A stretch of 64,000 nucleotides of DNA. Source: Massilia putida. Lineage in GTDB: Bacteria; Pseudomonadota; Gammaproteobacteria; Burkholderiales; Burkholderiaceae_D. Below are positions 1-9,587 of the stretch, piece by piece. Made by a program: the position numbers and the translations under genes. Numbering within the stretch: the stretch's first letter is position 1; every line of letters begins with the position of its first letter. The DNA is taken from the NCBI RefSeq assembly GCF_001941825.1, contig NZ_CP019038.1, forward strand, positions 4,960,001 to 5,024,000, given 5' to 3'. The notes beneath the pieces are model-generated. The model did not search any database, was not told the origin of the DNA, and saw only the letters and a program-made list of their open reading frames with translations.

Positions 1-5
1 CCTGG

Positions 6-872
6 ATGAAGGCCGTGCAGGCGGATGCCGAATCCGCCCTCGACCGCTTCCTGCCTCCAGCCACTCAGGTGCCGGCCAAGCTGCACGAAGCGATGCGCTA
101 CACGGTGCTGGGCGGCGGCAAGCGCGTGCGTCCGCTGCTCGTGCACGCGAGCGGCGCCCTGTTCGGTGCCGATGCCGACGCGCTGGCGCGCAGCGCCTGT
201 GCCGTCGAAATGATCCATGCGTATTCGCTCGTGCACGACGACATGCCGTGCATGGACGACGACGCCCTGCGCCGCGGCAAACCGACCGTGCACGTCGCCT
301 ACGACGAAGCGACGGCGCTGCTCGTCGGCGACGCGCTGCAGGCCCAGGCCTTCGACGTGCTGGCCGGAACCACCACCGTCCCGCCCGCGCGCCTCGTGAC
401 GATGGTGCGCCTGCTGGCCGAGGCGGCCGGATCCGCCGGCATGTGCGGCGGCCAGGCGATCGACCTGGACAGCGTCGGCCTCAGCCTCACGCTCGAACAG
501 CTGGAGCGCATGCACCAACTGAAAACGGGCGCGATGCTGCGCGTGTCCGTGCTGCTGGGCGCCCTGGCCGGCCGCGACCTCGCGCCGCACGAGCTGGAAG
601 CCTTGGGCGCGTACTCGCGCGCGATCGGCCTCGCGTTCCAGGTCGTGGACGACGTCCTCGATGCGACCGAGGACTCGGCCACGCTGGGCAAGACGGCCGG
701 CAAGGACGCGGCGGACAACAAGCCGACCTATGTGTCGATTCTGGGGCTGGAGCCGTCGAAGGCGCTGGCCGGACAATTGCGGCAGCAGGCGCACGACGCG
801 CTGGCGCCGTTCGGAGAACAAGCACTGCGGCTGCGCGAGATCGCGGACCTGATCGTGCAGCGGAAGGCATAA
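6..872 (+). CDS. ispA: Farnesyl/geranyl diphosphate synthase (5' end probably outside window)
   Basis: Trans-isoprenyl diphosphate synthase that condenses isopentenyl diphosphate with allylic diphosphates in the cytoplasm, supplying quinone and undecaprenol synthesis. The first aspartate-rich motif DDMPCMDDD is at residues 78-86 and the second, DDVLD, at 215-219. The [10 protein letters not shown] substrate-binding stretch is near residues 36-45. The 288 residues seen are about ten short of the usual ~299. The reading frame stays open to base 1, with a Trp codon just before this Met, so the true start is probably upstream of the window. The stop is followed with no gap by dxs, which feeds the same pathway, so the two are surely co-transcribed. 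Confidence 0.95.
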   Translation: MKAVQADAESALDRFLPPATQVPAKLHEAMRYTVLGGGKRVRPLLVHASGALFGADADALARSACAVEMIHAYSLVHDDMPCMDDDALRRGKPTVHVAYDEATALLVGDALQAQAFDVLAGTTTVPPARLVTMVRLLAEAAGSAGMCGGQAIDLDSVGLSLTLEQLERMHQLKTGAMLRVSVLLGALAGRDLAPHELEALGAYSRAIGLAFQVVDDVLDATEDSATLGKTAGKDAADNKPTYVSILGLEPSKALAGQLRQQAHDALAPFGEQALRLREIADLIVQRKA

Positions 873-2741
873 ATGAAACTGCTAGATACCATCAACTACC
901 CGGCCGACCTGCGCAAGCTGCCGCGGACCCAGCTCACGCCGCTGGCCAATGAACTGCGCCAGTTCCTGCTGGATTCCGTGTCCAAGACGGGCGGCCACCT
1001 GTCGTCCAACCTCGGCACCGTCGAGCTGACGATCGCGCTGCACTACGTGTTCAACACGCCGGAAGACCGCATCGTGTGGGACGTCGGCCACCAGACTTAT
1101 TCGCACAAGATCCTCACGGGCCGGCGCGACCGCATGCCCACGCTGCGCCAGCTGAACGGCCTGTCCGGCTTCCCCAAGCGCGACGAAAGCGAGTACGACA
1201 CGTTCGGCACGGCGCACTCGTCGACGTCGATCTCGGCGGCCCTCGGCATGGCGCAGGCGGCCAAGATCAAGGGTGAAAAGCGCAAGGCCATCGCCGTCAT
1301 CGGCGACGGCTCCATGACCGCCGGCATGGCGTTCGAGGCCTTGAACAACGCGGGCGTCGAGGACGACGTCGACCTGCTCGTCGTCCTGAACGACAACGAC
1401 ATGTCGATCTCGCCGCCGGTCGGCGCGCTGAACCGCTACCTGGCGCGCCTGATGTCGGGCCAGTTCTACGCGGCCGCCAAGAACGTCGGCAAGACGATGC
1501 TGCCCGCGCCCATGCTGGAACTGGCGAAGAAGCTGGAAGAGCACGCGAAAGGCATGGTCGTCCCGGCCACGATGTTCGAGGAATTCGGCTTCAACTACAT
1601 CGGCCCCATCGACGGCCACGACCTCGATTCGCTGATCCCGACGCTGGAAAACATCAAGCGCCTGAAGGGCCCGCAATTCCTGCACGTCGTGACGAAGAAG
1701 GGCCAGGGCTACAAGCTGGCCGAGGCCGAACCGATCCTGTACCACGGCACCGGCAAGTTCAATCCGAGCGAAGGCATCAAGCCGGCCAAGGCATCGAAGA
1801 TCACGTACACCGAGGTATTCGGCAACTGGCTGTGCGACATGGCGTCCGTCGATAAACGCCTGGTCGGCATCACGCCGGCGATGCGCGAAGGCTCGGGCAT
1901 GGTGCGCTTCAACGCCGAGTACCCGGACCGCTACTTCGACGTCGGCATCGCCGAGCAGCACTCGGTGACGTTCGGCGCCGGCCTGGCGACGGAGGGCATG
2001 AAGCCGGTCGTCGCGATCTACTCGACCTTCCTGCAGCGCGGCTACGACCAGCTGATCCACGACGTGGCGCTGCAGAACCTGGACGTGACGTTCGCGCTGG
2101 ACCGCGCGGGCCTCGTCGGCGCCGACGGCGCCACGCACGCCGGCAACTACGACATCGCCTACCTGCGCTGCATCCCGAACATGGTCGTGATGGCGCCGTC
2201 GGACGAGAACGAGTGCCGCAAGATGCTGACCACGGCCTACCGCCACGAAGGCCCGGCCGCCGTGCGCTATCCGCGCGGCGCGGGCGTCGGCGCGGCCATC
2301 GATCCGGCGCTCGACGTCCTCGACATCGGCAAGGGCGTCGTCCGCCGTGAAGGCAAGGGCGTCGCGATCCTCGCCTTCGGCTCGATGGTGGCGCCGAGCC
2401 TAGGCGCCGCCGAAGGCTTGAACGCGACCGTCGCCGACATGCGCTTCGTGAAGCCGCTGGACGTCGACCTGGTGAAACAGCTGGCGTGCGACCACGACTA
2501 CCTGGTGACGGTGGAAGAGGGGTGCACGATGGGCGGCGCCGGTTCGGCCGTGGCCGAGGCCCTCGCCGCCGAAGGCCTCGTCAAGCCCTTGCTGATCCTG
2601 GGCCTGCCCGACCGCTTCATCGACCATGGCGACCCGGCGCTGCTGCTGGCGTCCGTCGGCCTGGATGCGCACGGCATCGGCGCATCGATCCGTGAACGCT
2701 TCGGCATCGGCGAGCCGCGCCTGGTGGTCAACAATATCTGA
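873..2741 (+). CDS. dxs: 1-deoxy-D-xylulose-5-phosphate synthase
   Basis: Thiamine-diphosphate enzyme joining pyruvate and glyceraldehyde 3-phosphate to give DXP, the first step of the non-mevalonate isoprenoid pathway. At 622 residues it has the family length. The ThDP/Mg motif starts GDGSMTAG at residue 144 and continues to NDND at 173-176. The transketolase pyrimidine-binding domain occupies roughly residues 310-480 and contains a GIAEQHSV stretch, followed by the C-terminal transketolase domain. The ATG sits directly after the ispA stop, giving a two-gene isoprenoid operon. Downstream, a long inverted repeat separates it from a convergent gene. Confidence 0.98.
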   Translation: MKLLDTINYPADLRKLPRTQLTPLANELRQFLLDSVSKTGGHLSSNLGTVELTIALHYVFNTPEDRIVWDVGHQTYSHKILTGRRDRMPTLRQLNGLSGFPKRDESEYDTFGTAHSSTSISAALGMAQAAKIKGEKRKAIAVIGDGSMTAGMAFEALNNAGVEDDVDLLVVLNDNDMSISPPVGALNRYLARLMSGQFYAAAKNVGKTMLPAPMLELAKKLEEHAKGMVVPATMFEEFGFNYIGPIDGHDLDSLIPTLENIKRLKGPQFLHVVTKKGQGYKLAEAEPILYHGTGKFNPSEGIKPAKASKITYTEVFGNWLCDMASVDKRLVGITPAMREGSGMVRFNAEYPDRYFDVGIAEQHSVTFGAGLATEGMKPVVAIYSTFLQRGYDQLIHDVALQNLDVTFALDRAGLVGADGATHAGNYDIAYLRCIPNMVVMAPSDENECRKMLTTAYRHEGPAAVRYPRGAGVGAAIDPALDVLDIGKGVVRREGKGVAILAFGSMVAPSLGAAEGLNATVADMRFVKPLDVDLVKQLACDHDYLVTVEEGCTMGGAGSAVAEALAAEGLVKPLLILGLPDRFIDHGDPALLLASVGLDAHGIGASIRERFGIGEPRLVVNNI

Positions 2742-2745
2742 ATCG

Positions 2746-2824
2746 CGTAGGGTGGGCATCCGTGCCCACGCGGGCGCGGGCGGTCCGCATACGTCGCGCG
2801 TGGGCTCAGGGAGCCCACCCTACG
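2746..2824. repeat. Long inverted repeat (REP-like hairpin) after dxs
   Basis: The 12-base arms CGTAGGGTGGGC (2746-2757) and GCCCACCCTACG (2813-2824) are perfect complements. Inside them a second pair, CGTGCCCACGCG and CGCGTGGGC, also pairs. It lies between convergent genes, so it could stop transcription both ways, although there is no T-run. This resembles the dispersed GTAGGGTGGGC-type intergenic repeats common in proteobacteria; that family assignment is inference. Confidence 0.7.
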
Positions 2825-2844
2825 GCTGGCGCGTCGCGAGATGC

Positions 2845-3540
2845 CTACGAAAACAGCTCCTCGGCGCGGCGGTACAGGATCCACGACGTGGCCACGTATT
2901 TGTCGCCGCTCGCCGCCACATGGCCTCTATGGGTATGCGTAAAACCGGCAGGCGCGATGATCAGCCGGCCCTGGCGCGCCTCGACCTTGCGGCCCTGGTA
3001 CAGGAATTCCGTCTCGCCGCCGTCCGCCACGTCGTTCAGGTAGAACTGGAACAGCAGCACGCGGTGCAGCGTGTCGCAGCTGGCGTTCTGCGGATAGATC
3101 TCGGAATGCCAGTGGTGGTAGCCGCCGCTGCCGCGCAGGTATTTCTGCAGATTGATCGCGCCGCAGCGGTACATCGCCTGGATCAGCGCGTCCAGGTGCG
3201 GGCGGCCGCATTCGTCGAAGTTGTCCAGCGCGAGCGCCACCGGCTGGCCCGTGGCGGGATGCGCCACCGTCGGCGCGAGGGCGCCCAGCAGCAGGGCGCG
3301 GTAGCGGTCCATGTACTGCGCCAGATGGCGCCGCACGGCCGTCGCCATGACGTTGCAGACGTCGTGCCATTCCTTGTGCTGGCTGATGGTGATGTCCCAG
3401 CTGTCCTTTTTAGACACGTCGACACCCGTGCCCGTGCGGCCCCGCGCGAGCTTGTCGCTGGCTTCGAAGCGCTGCAGAATGTGCGCGCATTCCTCGGGCG
3501 TGAGCGCGCCGTCGTAGATGCCGATGAAGTCGTCGTTCAT
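2845..3540 (-). CDS. 2-oxoglutarate/Fe(II)-dependent oxygenase
   Basis: A 231-residue double-stranded beta-helix oxygenase of the prolyl-4-hydroxylase-like class. The metal-binding region reads HHWHSEIYP in the middle of the protein. It is followed by FQFYLNDVADGGETEF, a classic 2OG-oxygenase strand, then a distal histidine in THTHRGH and a C-terminal SWILYRR. The usual HxD triad element appears as HSE, so an HxE ligand is implied. The start overlaps the stop of the rhomboid gene by four bases (ATGA), so the two are translationally coupled. The substrate is not evident; a peptidyl or small-molecule hydroxylase are both possible. Confidence 0.8.
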   Translation of the reverse strand: MNDDFIGIYDGALTPEECAHILQRFEASDKLARGRTGTGVDVSKKDSWDITISQHKEWHDVCNVMATAVRRHLAQYMDRYRALLLGALAPTVAHPATGQPVALALDNFDECGRPHLDALIQAMYRCGAINLQKYLRGSGGYHHWHSEIYPQNASCDTLHRVLLFQFYLNDVADGGETEFLYQGRKVEARQGRLIIAPAGFTHTHRGHVAASGDKYVATSWILYRRAEELFS

Positions 3541-4574
3541 GTCGTTCTTCCTTGCTGCGGCACGTGCAGCGAGCGCGCCAGCAGGTGCCCGGCCAGCCAG
3601 CCGCCGATGAGACCCCCGATATGCGCCGCGTTGTCCGTGTGGGGATACAAGAAGCCCGCCGCCAGGTTGAACACCAAAAACGGCAACAGCGAGCCGCGCA
3701 AGTCCTGCACGACGGTGGGCGGCACGCCGCTGTTCTCGCGCTGCATGAAGGCGAACAGGCCGCCCACGATGCCGAAGATCGCACCGGACGCGCCCACGCT
3801 GTTCACGTGCGGATTCCACATCACGCTGGCGACGCTGCCGCACACGCCCGCGATCATGTACAGCGCGATGAAGCGCATGCTGCCGAACAGGCGCTCGACG
3901 AGCTGCCCGACCTGCCATAGCGCGAGCATGTTGAACGCCAGGTGCAGGATGCTCCCGTGCAGGAACAGCGACGTGACGAGGCGCCACCACTCCCCGTTCA
4001 GTGTTCTGGGACCGACGTTCGAGCCCCAGTCGACCAGCTGCACCGAGCGCAGCAGCGCATCGTAATTCGAATTCCAGCCCCAGCCCAGCATCGATCCCAT
4101 CGCGCCGCCGGGCAGGCTGCGGCGCACGAGCCACATGAGGAAGTAGATGCCGATGTTCAGGACCAGCAAGGTCCACAGCACGGGCGTGGACGGGCTCCAG
4201 TAATCGATGCGGTCGTGGAAGTCGTTGCGCTCCGCGTGGGCGATGGCGAAGGCCTCGGTGCGGCGCGCGGGCAGCAGCGCGGCGATCCGTTGCGCCGTCG
4301 CGGCGTCCGGCGCGGAAAAGCCGACGGCCTGGTTCTCGCGCACGCCGAGCACGTGGAAGTGCACGTCCTCGCCGTCCGTGTGGACGTTGACGATGTCGAC
4401 CATGCGCAGCCGGTGTTCGGCGCGCACGGGGAAGCGGAACGAGCGGTGGCTGATGCCGCGCACGAGCACGAAGTCCGGCTCGATGGCGACCTGGCCCTTG
4501 CCCTGGAAGTGGAACGGATTTGCCGGCCAGTTGGCGCGGCCGGCGTGGAAGCGGACGTCGAAGGTTGCCGTCAT
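3537..4574 (-). CDS. Rhomboid family intramembrane serine protease
   Basis: Inner-membrane serine protease of 345 residues. The first ~125 residues form a soluble PH-like domain; the six-helix rhomboid core follows. The catalytic serine is in GASGAIFG and the catalytic histidine in AHIGGLIGG. The conserved His and Asn of the oxyanion region are in ILHLAFNML. I chose the ATG at 4574 because the protein then begins MTATFDVRFHAG and the upstream extension is low-complexity. It overlaps the oxygenase start by 4 bp. Family members cleave transmembrane substrates within the bilayer; no specific substrate is suggested here. Confidence 0.9.
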   Translation of the reverse strand: MTATFDVRFHAGRANWPANPFHFQGKGQVAIEPDFVLVRGISHRSFRFPVRAEHRLRMVDIVNVHTDGEDVHFHVLGVRENQAVGFSAPDAATAQRIAALLPARRTEAFAIAHAERNDFHDRIDYWSPSTPVLWTLLVLNIGIYFLMWLVRRSLPGGAMGSMLGWGWNSNYDALLRSVQLVDWGSNVGPRTLNGEWWRLVTSLFLHGSILHLAFNMLALWQVGQLVERLFGSMRFIALYMIAGVCGSVASVMWNPHVNSVGASGAIFGIVGGLFAFMQRENSGVPPTVVQDLRGSLLPFLVFNLAAGFLYPHTDNAAHIGGLIGGWLAGHLLARSLHVPQQGRTT

Positions 4575-4584
4575 CCGCGCTCCG

Positions 4585-5139
4585 TCAGGTGCGCTTGCGT
4601 TCGTGCTGCCACAGCACGTCGCTGCCGCCCGCATGGCGGTTCAGCACGCGCGCCAGCACGAACATCAGGTCCGACAGGCGATTCACGTACTGGCGCGGCT
4701 GCGCATTGATGGTCTCGAGCTTGGACAAGGTGACGATGGCGCGCTCGGCGCGGCGGCACACGGTGCGGCACACGTGCGCGAGCGACGCCGCGCGCGAGCC
4801 GGCCGGCAGGATGAATTCCTTCAGCATCGGCAGGTCGGCATTGTATTTGTCGAGCAGGGCGTCGAGGCGCGCCACTTGCTCGTCCTTGATCAACTGGTAG
4901 CCGGGGATGCACAGCTCGCCGCCCAGGTCGAACAGGTCGTGCTGGACCGTGACGAGTTCCTCGCGCAGGTCGCCCGGCATGTCTTCGCACAGCAGCAGGC
5001 CGACGAAGGAATTCAGCTCGTCGACGTCGCCCAGCGCCGCGATGCGCGCGCTGTCTTTACCGGTGCGGCTGCCGTCGCCGAGGCCGGTGCTGCCGTCGTC
5101 GCCCGTGCGGGTCGCGATCTTCGAAAGTCGATTGCCCAT
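4585..5139 (-). CDS. Cob(I)alamin adenosyltransferase, PduO type
   Basis: Transfers the adenosyl group of ATP to cob(I)alamin to make coenzyme B12. The 184-residue protein begins MGNRLSKIATRTGDDGSTGL, the N-terminal ATP-binding signature of PduO enzymes (TRTGDDG). The helical bundle carries RTVCRRAER (about residues 130-138) and YVNRLSDLMFVLAR near the C-terminus, both typical of the family. The start at 5139 puts this signature right at the N-terminus. It is transcribed away from glcD from a 74-bp shared promoter region and is followed 10 bp later by the rhomboid gene. Confidence 0.93.
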   Translation of the reverse strand: MGNRLSKIATRTGDDGSTGLGDGSRTGKDSARIAALGDVDELNSFVGLLLCEDMPGDLREELVTVQHDLFDLGGELCIPGYQLIKDEQVARLDALLDKYNADLPMLKEFILPAGSRAASLAHVCRTVCRRAERAIVTLSKLETINAQPRQYVNRLSDLMFVLARVLNRHAGGSDVLWQHERKRT

Positions 5140-5192
5140 GCTTATATCCTGCCCACGAAAAAAGATAGGCGGAGCATACGCCAAATCCCGAA

Positions 5193-5208
5193 GATTGTGC
5201 TTACAATC
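5193..5208. promoter_or_regulatory. Short inverted repeat between adenosyltransferase gene and glcD
   Basis: GATTGT and ACAATC are perfect arms around a 4-base spacer, ending six bases before the glcD ATG. The intergenic stretch is AT-richer than its surroundings. I see no Shine-Dalgarno sequence for glcD here, so the element may overlap a promoter and a very short leader. Operator function is inferred only from symmetry and position. Confidence 0.35.
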
Positions 5209-5213
5209 GTTCC

Positions 5214-6695
5214 ATGATTCCCTCGATTCCAGTCGATCCCGAGCGCAGGCAGCAGGTCGCCGCCGTCCTGCGCGCCGTGCTCCCGGCACGCGCCGTCCTC
5301 GCCGATCCCGAAGACACCCGTCCTTACGAATGCGATGGCCTGGCTGCCTATCGCCAGCTGCCGATGGTCGTGACCCTGCCCGACGACGAGGCGCAGGTGC
5401 TCGCCATCCTGAAGGTCTGCCGCGACCTGAACGTGCCCATCGTGCCGCGCGGCGCGGGCACGGGCCTGTCGGGCGGGGCGCAGCCGCTGGCGGACGGCGT
5501 CGTGATCTCGACCGCGCGCCTGAACCGCATCCTGCGCGTGGAACCGTATGCGCGCACGGCCGTCGCGCAGCCGGGCGTGCGCAATCTCGCGATCTCGGAA
5601 GCGGCGGCGCCGTTCAACCTGTACTACGCACCCGACCCGTCGTCGCAGATCGCCTGCACGATTGGCGGCAACGTGGCCGAGAACTCGGGCGGCGTGCACT
5701 GCCTGAAGTACGGCCTCACCGTGCACAACGTGCTGCGCGTGCGCGTCTGCACGATCGAAGGCGACGTCATCGAACTCGGCGGCGACGCCCTCGACGCGCC
5801 CGGCCTCGACCTGCTGGCCGTGTTCATCGGCTCGGAAGGCATGCTGGGCATCGTCACCGAAGTGACCGTCAAACTGGTACCGAAACCGGCGCAGGCGCAG
5901 GTGATCATGGCCTCGTTCGACGACGTGGCGACGGGCGGCAATGCCGTCGCCAGCGTGATCGCGGCCGGCATCATCCCGGCCGGCCTGGAGATGATGGACC
6001 GCACGTCGTCGCGCATGGTCGAACCGTTCGTGAAGGCGGGCTACGACCTCGACGCGGCCGCCATCCTGCTGTGCGAGGCGGACGGCACCGCGCTCGAAGT
6101 GGCGGAAGAAATCGCGCGCATGACGGAGGTGCTGCGCGAGGCCGGCGCCAGCGCGATCACGGTGTCGCAGAGCGAGGCCGAGCGCCTGCGCTTCTGGTCC
6201 GGCCGCAAGAACGCGTTCCCGGCCGCGGGCCGCATCTCGCCCGACTATTACTGCATGGACGGGACCATCCCGCGCAAGCAGCTCGCGCACGTGCTGGCGC
6301 GCATCGAAGAGATGGAGACGACGTTCGGCCTGCGCTGCGCGAACGTCTTTCACGCGGGCGACGGCAATATGCATCCGCTGATCCTGTTCGACGCCAACCA
6401 GCCGGGAGAACTCGATCGCGCCGAAGCCTTCGGCGCCGCCATCCTCGCGCTGTGCGTGGAAGTGGGCGGCACCATCACCGGCGAACACGGCGTGGGCGTG
6501 GAGAAGATCGATTCGATGTGCGTGCAGTTCGGCGCGAAAGAGCTCGACGCGTTCTTCACGGTGAAACGCGCCTTCGATCCGGGCCTGCTCCTCAATCCGA
6601 ACAAGGCCATCCCGACCTTGAACCGCTGCGCGGAACTGGGCCGCATGCGCGTGACCGGCGGCGTGCTGCCGTTTGCCAACCTGCCGCGCTTTTGA
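5214..6695 (+). CDS. glcD: Glycolate oxidase subunit GlcD (FAD-linked)
   Basis: FAD-binding subunit that oxidises glycolate (or a related 2-hydroxy acid) to glyoxylate at the inner membrane. The 493 residues match GlcD. The PCMH-type FAD domain contains VPRGAGTGLSGGA (about residues 78-90) and IGGNVAENSGG (about 148-158). The C-terminal FAD-oxidase domain carries NVFHAGDGNMHP and GTITGEHGVG, which hold the family's catalytic histidines. glcE follows after two bases and glcF after six more, so all three subunits come from one operon, sharing a divergent promoter region with the adenosyltransferase gene. Confidence 0.95.
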   Translation: MIPSIPVDPERRQQVAAVLRAVLPARAVLADPEDTRPYECDGLAAYRQLPMVVTLPDDEAQVLAILKVCRDLNVPIVPRGAGTGLSGGAQPLADGVVISTARLNRILRVEPYARTAVAQPGVRNLAISEAAAPFNLYYAPDPSSQIACTIGGNVAENSGGVHCLKYGLTVHNVLRVRVCTIEGDVIELGGDALDAPGLDLLAVFIGSEGMLGIVTEVTVKLVPKPAQAQVIMASFDDVATGGNAVASVIAAGIIPAGLEMMDRTSSRMVEPFVKAGYDLDAAAILLCEADGTALEVAEEIARMTEVLREAGASAITVSQSEAERLRFWSGRKNAFPAAGRISPDYYCMDGTIPRKQLAHVLARIEEMETTFGLRCANVFHAGDGNMHPLILFDANQPGELDRAEAFGAAILALCVEVGGTITGEHGVGVEKIDSMCVQFGAKELDAFFTVKRAFDPGLLLNPNKAIPTLNRCAELGRMRVTGGVLPFANLPRF

Positions 6696-6697
6696 TC

Positions 6698-7759
6698 ATG
6701 CAGAACATCGTCGAACTTTTTCAGGAACGCGTCCGCGAGGGTGTCCACAACAAGCGCCCCTTGCGCATCCGCGGCGGCGGCACCAAGGACTGGTACGGGC
6801 AGCGCCTCGACGGCGACGTCCTCGACACGCGCGAGTATGCGGGCATCGTCGACTACGAGCCGACGGAACTCGTGATCACGGCGCGTTGCGGCACGCCGCT
6901 GGCGGACATCGAAGCGGCGCTGGCCGAGCGGGGGCAGATGCTCGCGTTCGAGCCGCCGCATTTCGGTTCTCGAGCGACGTTGGGCGGCGCCATCGCGGCG
7001 GGCCTGTCCGGACCGCGCCGCGCGAACAGCGGCGCCGTGCGCGACTTCGTCCTCGGCTGCACGCTCCTGGACGGCAAGGGCGATGTGCTGCGCTTCGGCG
7101 GCCAGGTGATGAAGAACGTGGCGGGCTACGACGTCTCGCGCCTGCTGGCCGGCTCGCTCGGCACGCTGGGTCTGTTGCTGGACGTGTCGGTGAAAGTGCT
7201 GCCGCGCGCGCCGCGCGAAGCGACGCTCGTGTTCGACGGCGTGGCGGAAGTCGAGGCGCTCCGCAACCTGAACGAATGGGCCGGCCAGCCGCTGCCCGTC
7301 TCCGCCAGCTGCTGGCACGACGGCGTGCTGGCGCTGCGGCTGTCCGGCGCCAATGCTGCGGTCGATGCGGCCATCCGCTCGCTCGGCGGCGATGTGATGC
7401 CCGACTGTTCCCGCTTCTGGGCCGACCTGCGCGAACAGCGCCACGGGTTTTTTGAAGGCGACATGCCGCTATTGCGGTTGTCCGTGCCGTCGACCGTCGG
7501 CGCCATCGTGCTGGGCAGAGCGCAGCTGATCGAGTGGGGCGGGGCGCAGCGCTGGCTGCGCGCGCCGGGCGATGCGGCCACGGCCGAACGCATCCGCGCC
7601 ACGGTGCGCGCGGCGGGCGGCCACGCGACGTTGTTCCGCGGCGGCGACAAAAGCGTCGGCGTGTTCCAGCCGCTGGCGCCCGCCGTCGCGCGTATCCACG
7701 AACGCCTGAAGACCGGGTTCGATCCCGCGGGCATCTTCAACCCCGGCCGGATGTATTGA
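6698..7759 (+). CDS. glcE: Glycolate oxidase subunit GlcE
   Basis: Second FAD-binding-domain subunit of glycolate oxidase, 353 residues. The N-terminal half has the reduced PCMH fold seen in GlcE, with RIRGGGTKDWYG, an AAGLSGPRR stretch and NVAGYDVSRLLAGSLGTLG. The C-terminus FDPAGIFNPGRMY is the family's usual ending. I place the start at 6698, three bases after the glcD stop; an open frame reaches much further upstream but only as a shadow of glcD. It acts with GlcD and GlcF in one membrane-associated complex. Confidence 0.95.
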   Translation: MQNIVELFQERVREGVHNKRPLRIRGGGTKDWYGQRLDGDVLDTREYAGIVDYEPTELVITARCGTPLADIEAALAERGQMLAFEPPHFGSRATLGGAIAAGLSGPRRANSGAVRDFVLGCTLLDGKGDVLRFGGQVMKNVAGYDVSRLLAGSLGTLGLLLDVSVKVLPRAPREATLVFDGVAEVEALRNLNEWAGQPLPVSASCWHDGVLALRLSGANAAVDAAIRSLGGDVMPDCSRFWADLREQRHGFFEGDMPLLRLSVPSTVGAIVLGRAQLIEWGGAQRWLRAPGDAATAERIRATVRAAGGHATLFRGGDKSVGVFQPLAPAVARIHERLKTGFDPAGIFNPGRMY

Positions 7760-7765
7760 GAGACC

Positions 7766-9004
7766 ATGCAAACGAACCTCGCCGATTTCATCAAGGGCAC
7801 GCCCGAGGGCATCGAGGCCGACGCGATCCTGCGCGCCTGCGTGCACTGCGGTTTCTGCACCGCCACGTGCCCGACCTATCAGCTGCTGGGCGATGAGCTG
7901 GATGGCCCGCGCGGCCGCATCTACCTGATCAAGCAGGTGCTGGAAGGCGAGACGCCCACGCGCAAGACCCAGCTGCACCTGGACCGCTGCCTCACCTGCC
8001 GCAACTGCGAAACGACGTGTCCGTCCGGCGTGAAGTACGGCCGTCTCGTCGACATCGGCCGCAAGGTGGTCGAAGCGCGCGTGCCGCGTCCGTTCGCGGA
8101 CCGGATGAAACGCACGACGTTGAAGGAATTCCTGCCGCGATCGAACCTGTTCAAGCCCGCGTTCAAGGCGGGGCAGATGGTGCGGCCGCTGCTGTCGACC
8201 GCGTTGCAGGACAAGCTGCAGCCCGCGCGCGCGCCCGGCCGCTGGCCCGCGCGCGAGCACGCGCGCAAGATGCTCGTGCTGGGCGGATGCGTGCAGAGCG
8301 CCATGGCGCCGAACATCAACGCGGCGACGGCGCGCGTGCTCGATGCGCTGGGCATCCAGCTGATCGAAGCGCCGCGCGCCGGCTGCTGCGGCGCCGTGCG
8401 CTTCCACATGAACGACCAGGACGGCGGGCTCGACGACATGCGCCGCAACGTCGACGCGTGGTGGCCGTATGTCGAGAGCGGCCAGGTCGAGGCCATCGTG
8501 ATGACGGCGTCCGGCTGCGGCGTGACCGTGAAGGATTACGGCCACCTGCTCGCGCACGACGACGCGTACGCTTTGAGGGCGGCGCGCATCGCGGCGCTGA
8601 CGAAGGATTTGTCGGAAGTGATGTGCGATTTCGAAGGGGAGATCGCCGGTCTGCTGTCGGGCCGCATCCGCGAGCACGTCGCGTTCCACCCGCCTTGCAC
8701 CTTGCAGCACGGCCAGCAGATCCGCGGCAAGGTCGAGGGCGTGCTGCGCGCGGCCGGCGTCGACGTCGTGCTGTGCGCGGAAAGCCATCTGTGCTGCGGT
8801 TCGGCCGGCACCTATTCCGTGCTGCATCCCGAGATCGCGCACCAGCTGCGCGACCGCAAGCTGGCCAATCTGGAAGCGACGGGCGCGCAAGAATACGTGT
8901 CCGCCAACATCGGCTGCATCTCGCATCTGCAGTCGGGGACGACCGTGCCCGTGACGCACTGGATCGAGCTCGTCGACCGCGCGCTGGCGGGCGTGCCTGC
9001 ATGA
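7766..9004 (+). CDS. glcF: Glycolate oxidase iron-sulfur subunit GlcF
   Basis: Iron-sulfur subunit that passes electrons from the flavin subunits to the quinone pool. Two [4Fe-4S] ferredoxin motifs are visible: CVHCGFCTATCP (about residues 28-39) and CLTCRNCETTCPSG (about 78-91). Two CCG-type motifs follow, CCGAVRFH and CCGSAGTYS, as expected for the heterodisulfide-reductase-like half. At 412 residues it has normal GlcF length. Its ATGA stop overlaps the start of the next gene, an exported protein, which may therefore ride on the same transcript. Confidence 0.95.
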   Translation: MQTNLADFIKGTPEGIEADAILRACVHCGFCTATCPTYQLLGDELDGPRGRIYLIKQVLEGETPTRKTQLHLDRCLTCRNCETTCPSGVKYGRLVDIGRKVVEARVPRPFADRMKRTTLKEFLPRSNLFKPAFKAGQMVRPLLSTALQDKLQPARAPGRWPAREHARKMLVLGGCVQSAMAPNINAATARVLDALGIQLIEAPRAGCCGAVRFHMNDQDGGLDDMRRNVDAWWPYVESGQVEAIVMTASGCGVTVKDYGHLLAHDDAYALRAARIAALTKDLSEVMCDFEGEIAGLLSGRIREHVAFHPPCTLQHGQQIRGKVEGVLRAAGVDVVLCAESHLCCGSAGTYSVLHPEIAHQLRDRKLANLEATGAQEYVSANIGCISHLQSGTTVPVTHWIELVDRALAGVPA

Positions 9005-9540
9005 GGCGCCGCATCGCCGCCGCCGTCATCGCGCTGGCGAGCGTTCCGGCCCATGCCGCCGGCCCGGATGACGACGGCGTCGGCTTCATGGGCATGTATG
9101 TCAGCCTGTGCATGAAGCATTTCGCTGACCTCGGTGCGTTCCACGCGAAGCTCCTGCACGACCAGGTGCCGAAACTGGCGCCGGACGGCGCCAAGCTCTT
9201 CACGGGCAAGGTCGACGGCGATGCGTGGCCCGTGCCGTACAAGGGGCAGATGGGGAATTTCGTGCTGGCGATCGGCGCGAACAACAATGCGTGCATGGTG
9301 CACGCGCGGCGCACGAACGCGGCCGAGGCGGAGCGGCGTTTCATCGCGATGGTGAAGGATGCGCCGAAAGGGCTCGTCGCGCGACGCGGCAAGCCGGCCG
9401 TCGACGGCAAGACGCGTACCGTCGTCTACACGTGGGCCAAGCCCGGCGCGCGCCGCAAGATCCAGTTCACGCTGAGCACGACGGCGTCGCCCAAGGCCCC
9501 GCTGCAGGCCGTCGGCACGGTTGCCACGGTGGCCGACTGA
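9001..9540 (+). CDS. Exported protein of unknown function
   Basis: I do not recognise the family with confidence. The 179-residue product starts MRRRIAAAVIALASVPAHAA, a clear Sec signal peptide with an AHA cleavage site. The mature part has two cysteines (in SLCMKH and NACMVH) that could pair, and a region rich in Lys/Arg near the C-terminus. The start overlaps the glcF stop by 4 bp, pointing to translational coupling, but nothing in the sequence links it to glycolate metabolism. It ends 47 bp before another small unknown gene. Confidence 0.75.
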   Translation: MRRRIAAAVIALASVPAHAAGPDDDGVGFMGMYVSLCMKHFADLGAFHAKLLHDQVPKLAPDGAKLFTGKVDGDAWPVPYKGQMGNFVLAIGANNNACMVHARRTNAAEAERRFIAMVKDAPKGLVARRGKPAVDGKTRTVVYTWAKPGARRKIQFTLSTTASPKAPLQAVGTVATVAD

Positions 9541-9587
9541 AAAAGCCGGCGTGCCGTGGTAGCATCGGCGCCCTGTTTCAAAGATCG

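Noticed and set aside
882..2246. 454-codon open frame antisense to dxs
   Set aside because: The plus strand is unmistakably dxs; long antisense frames are expected in high-GC coding DNA and this one is a low-complexity Arg/Asp/Val-rich sequence with no motif.
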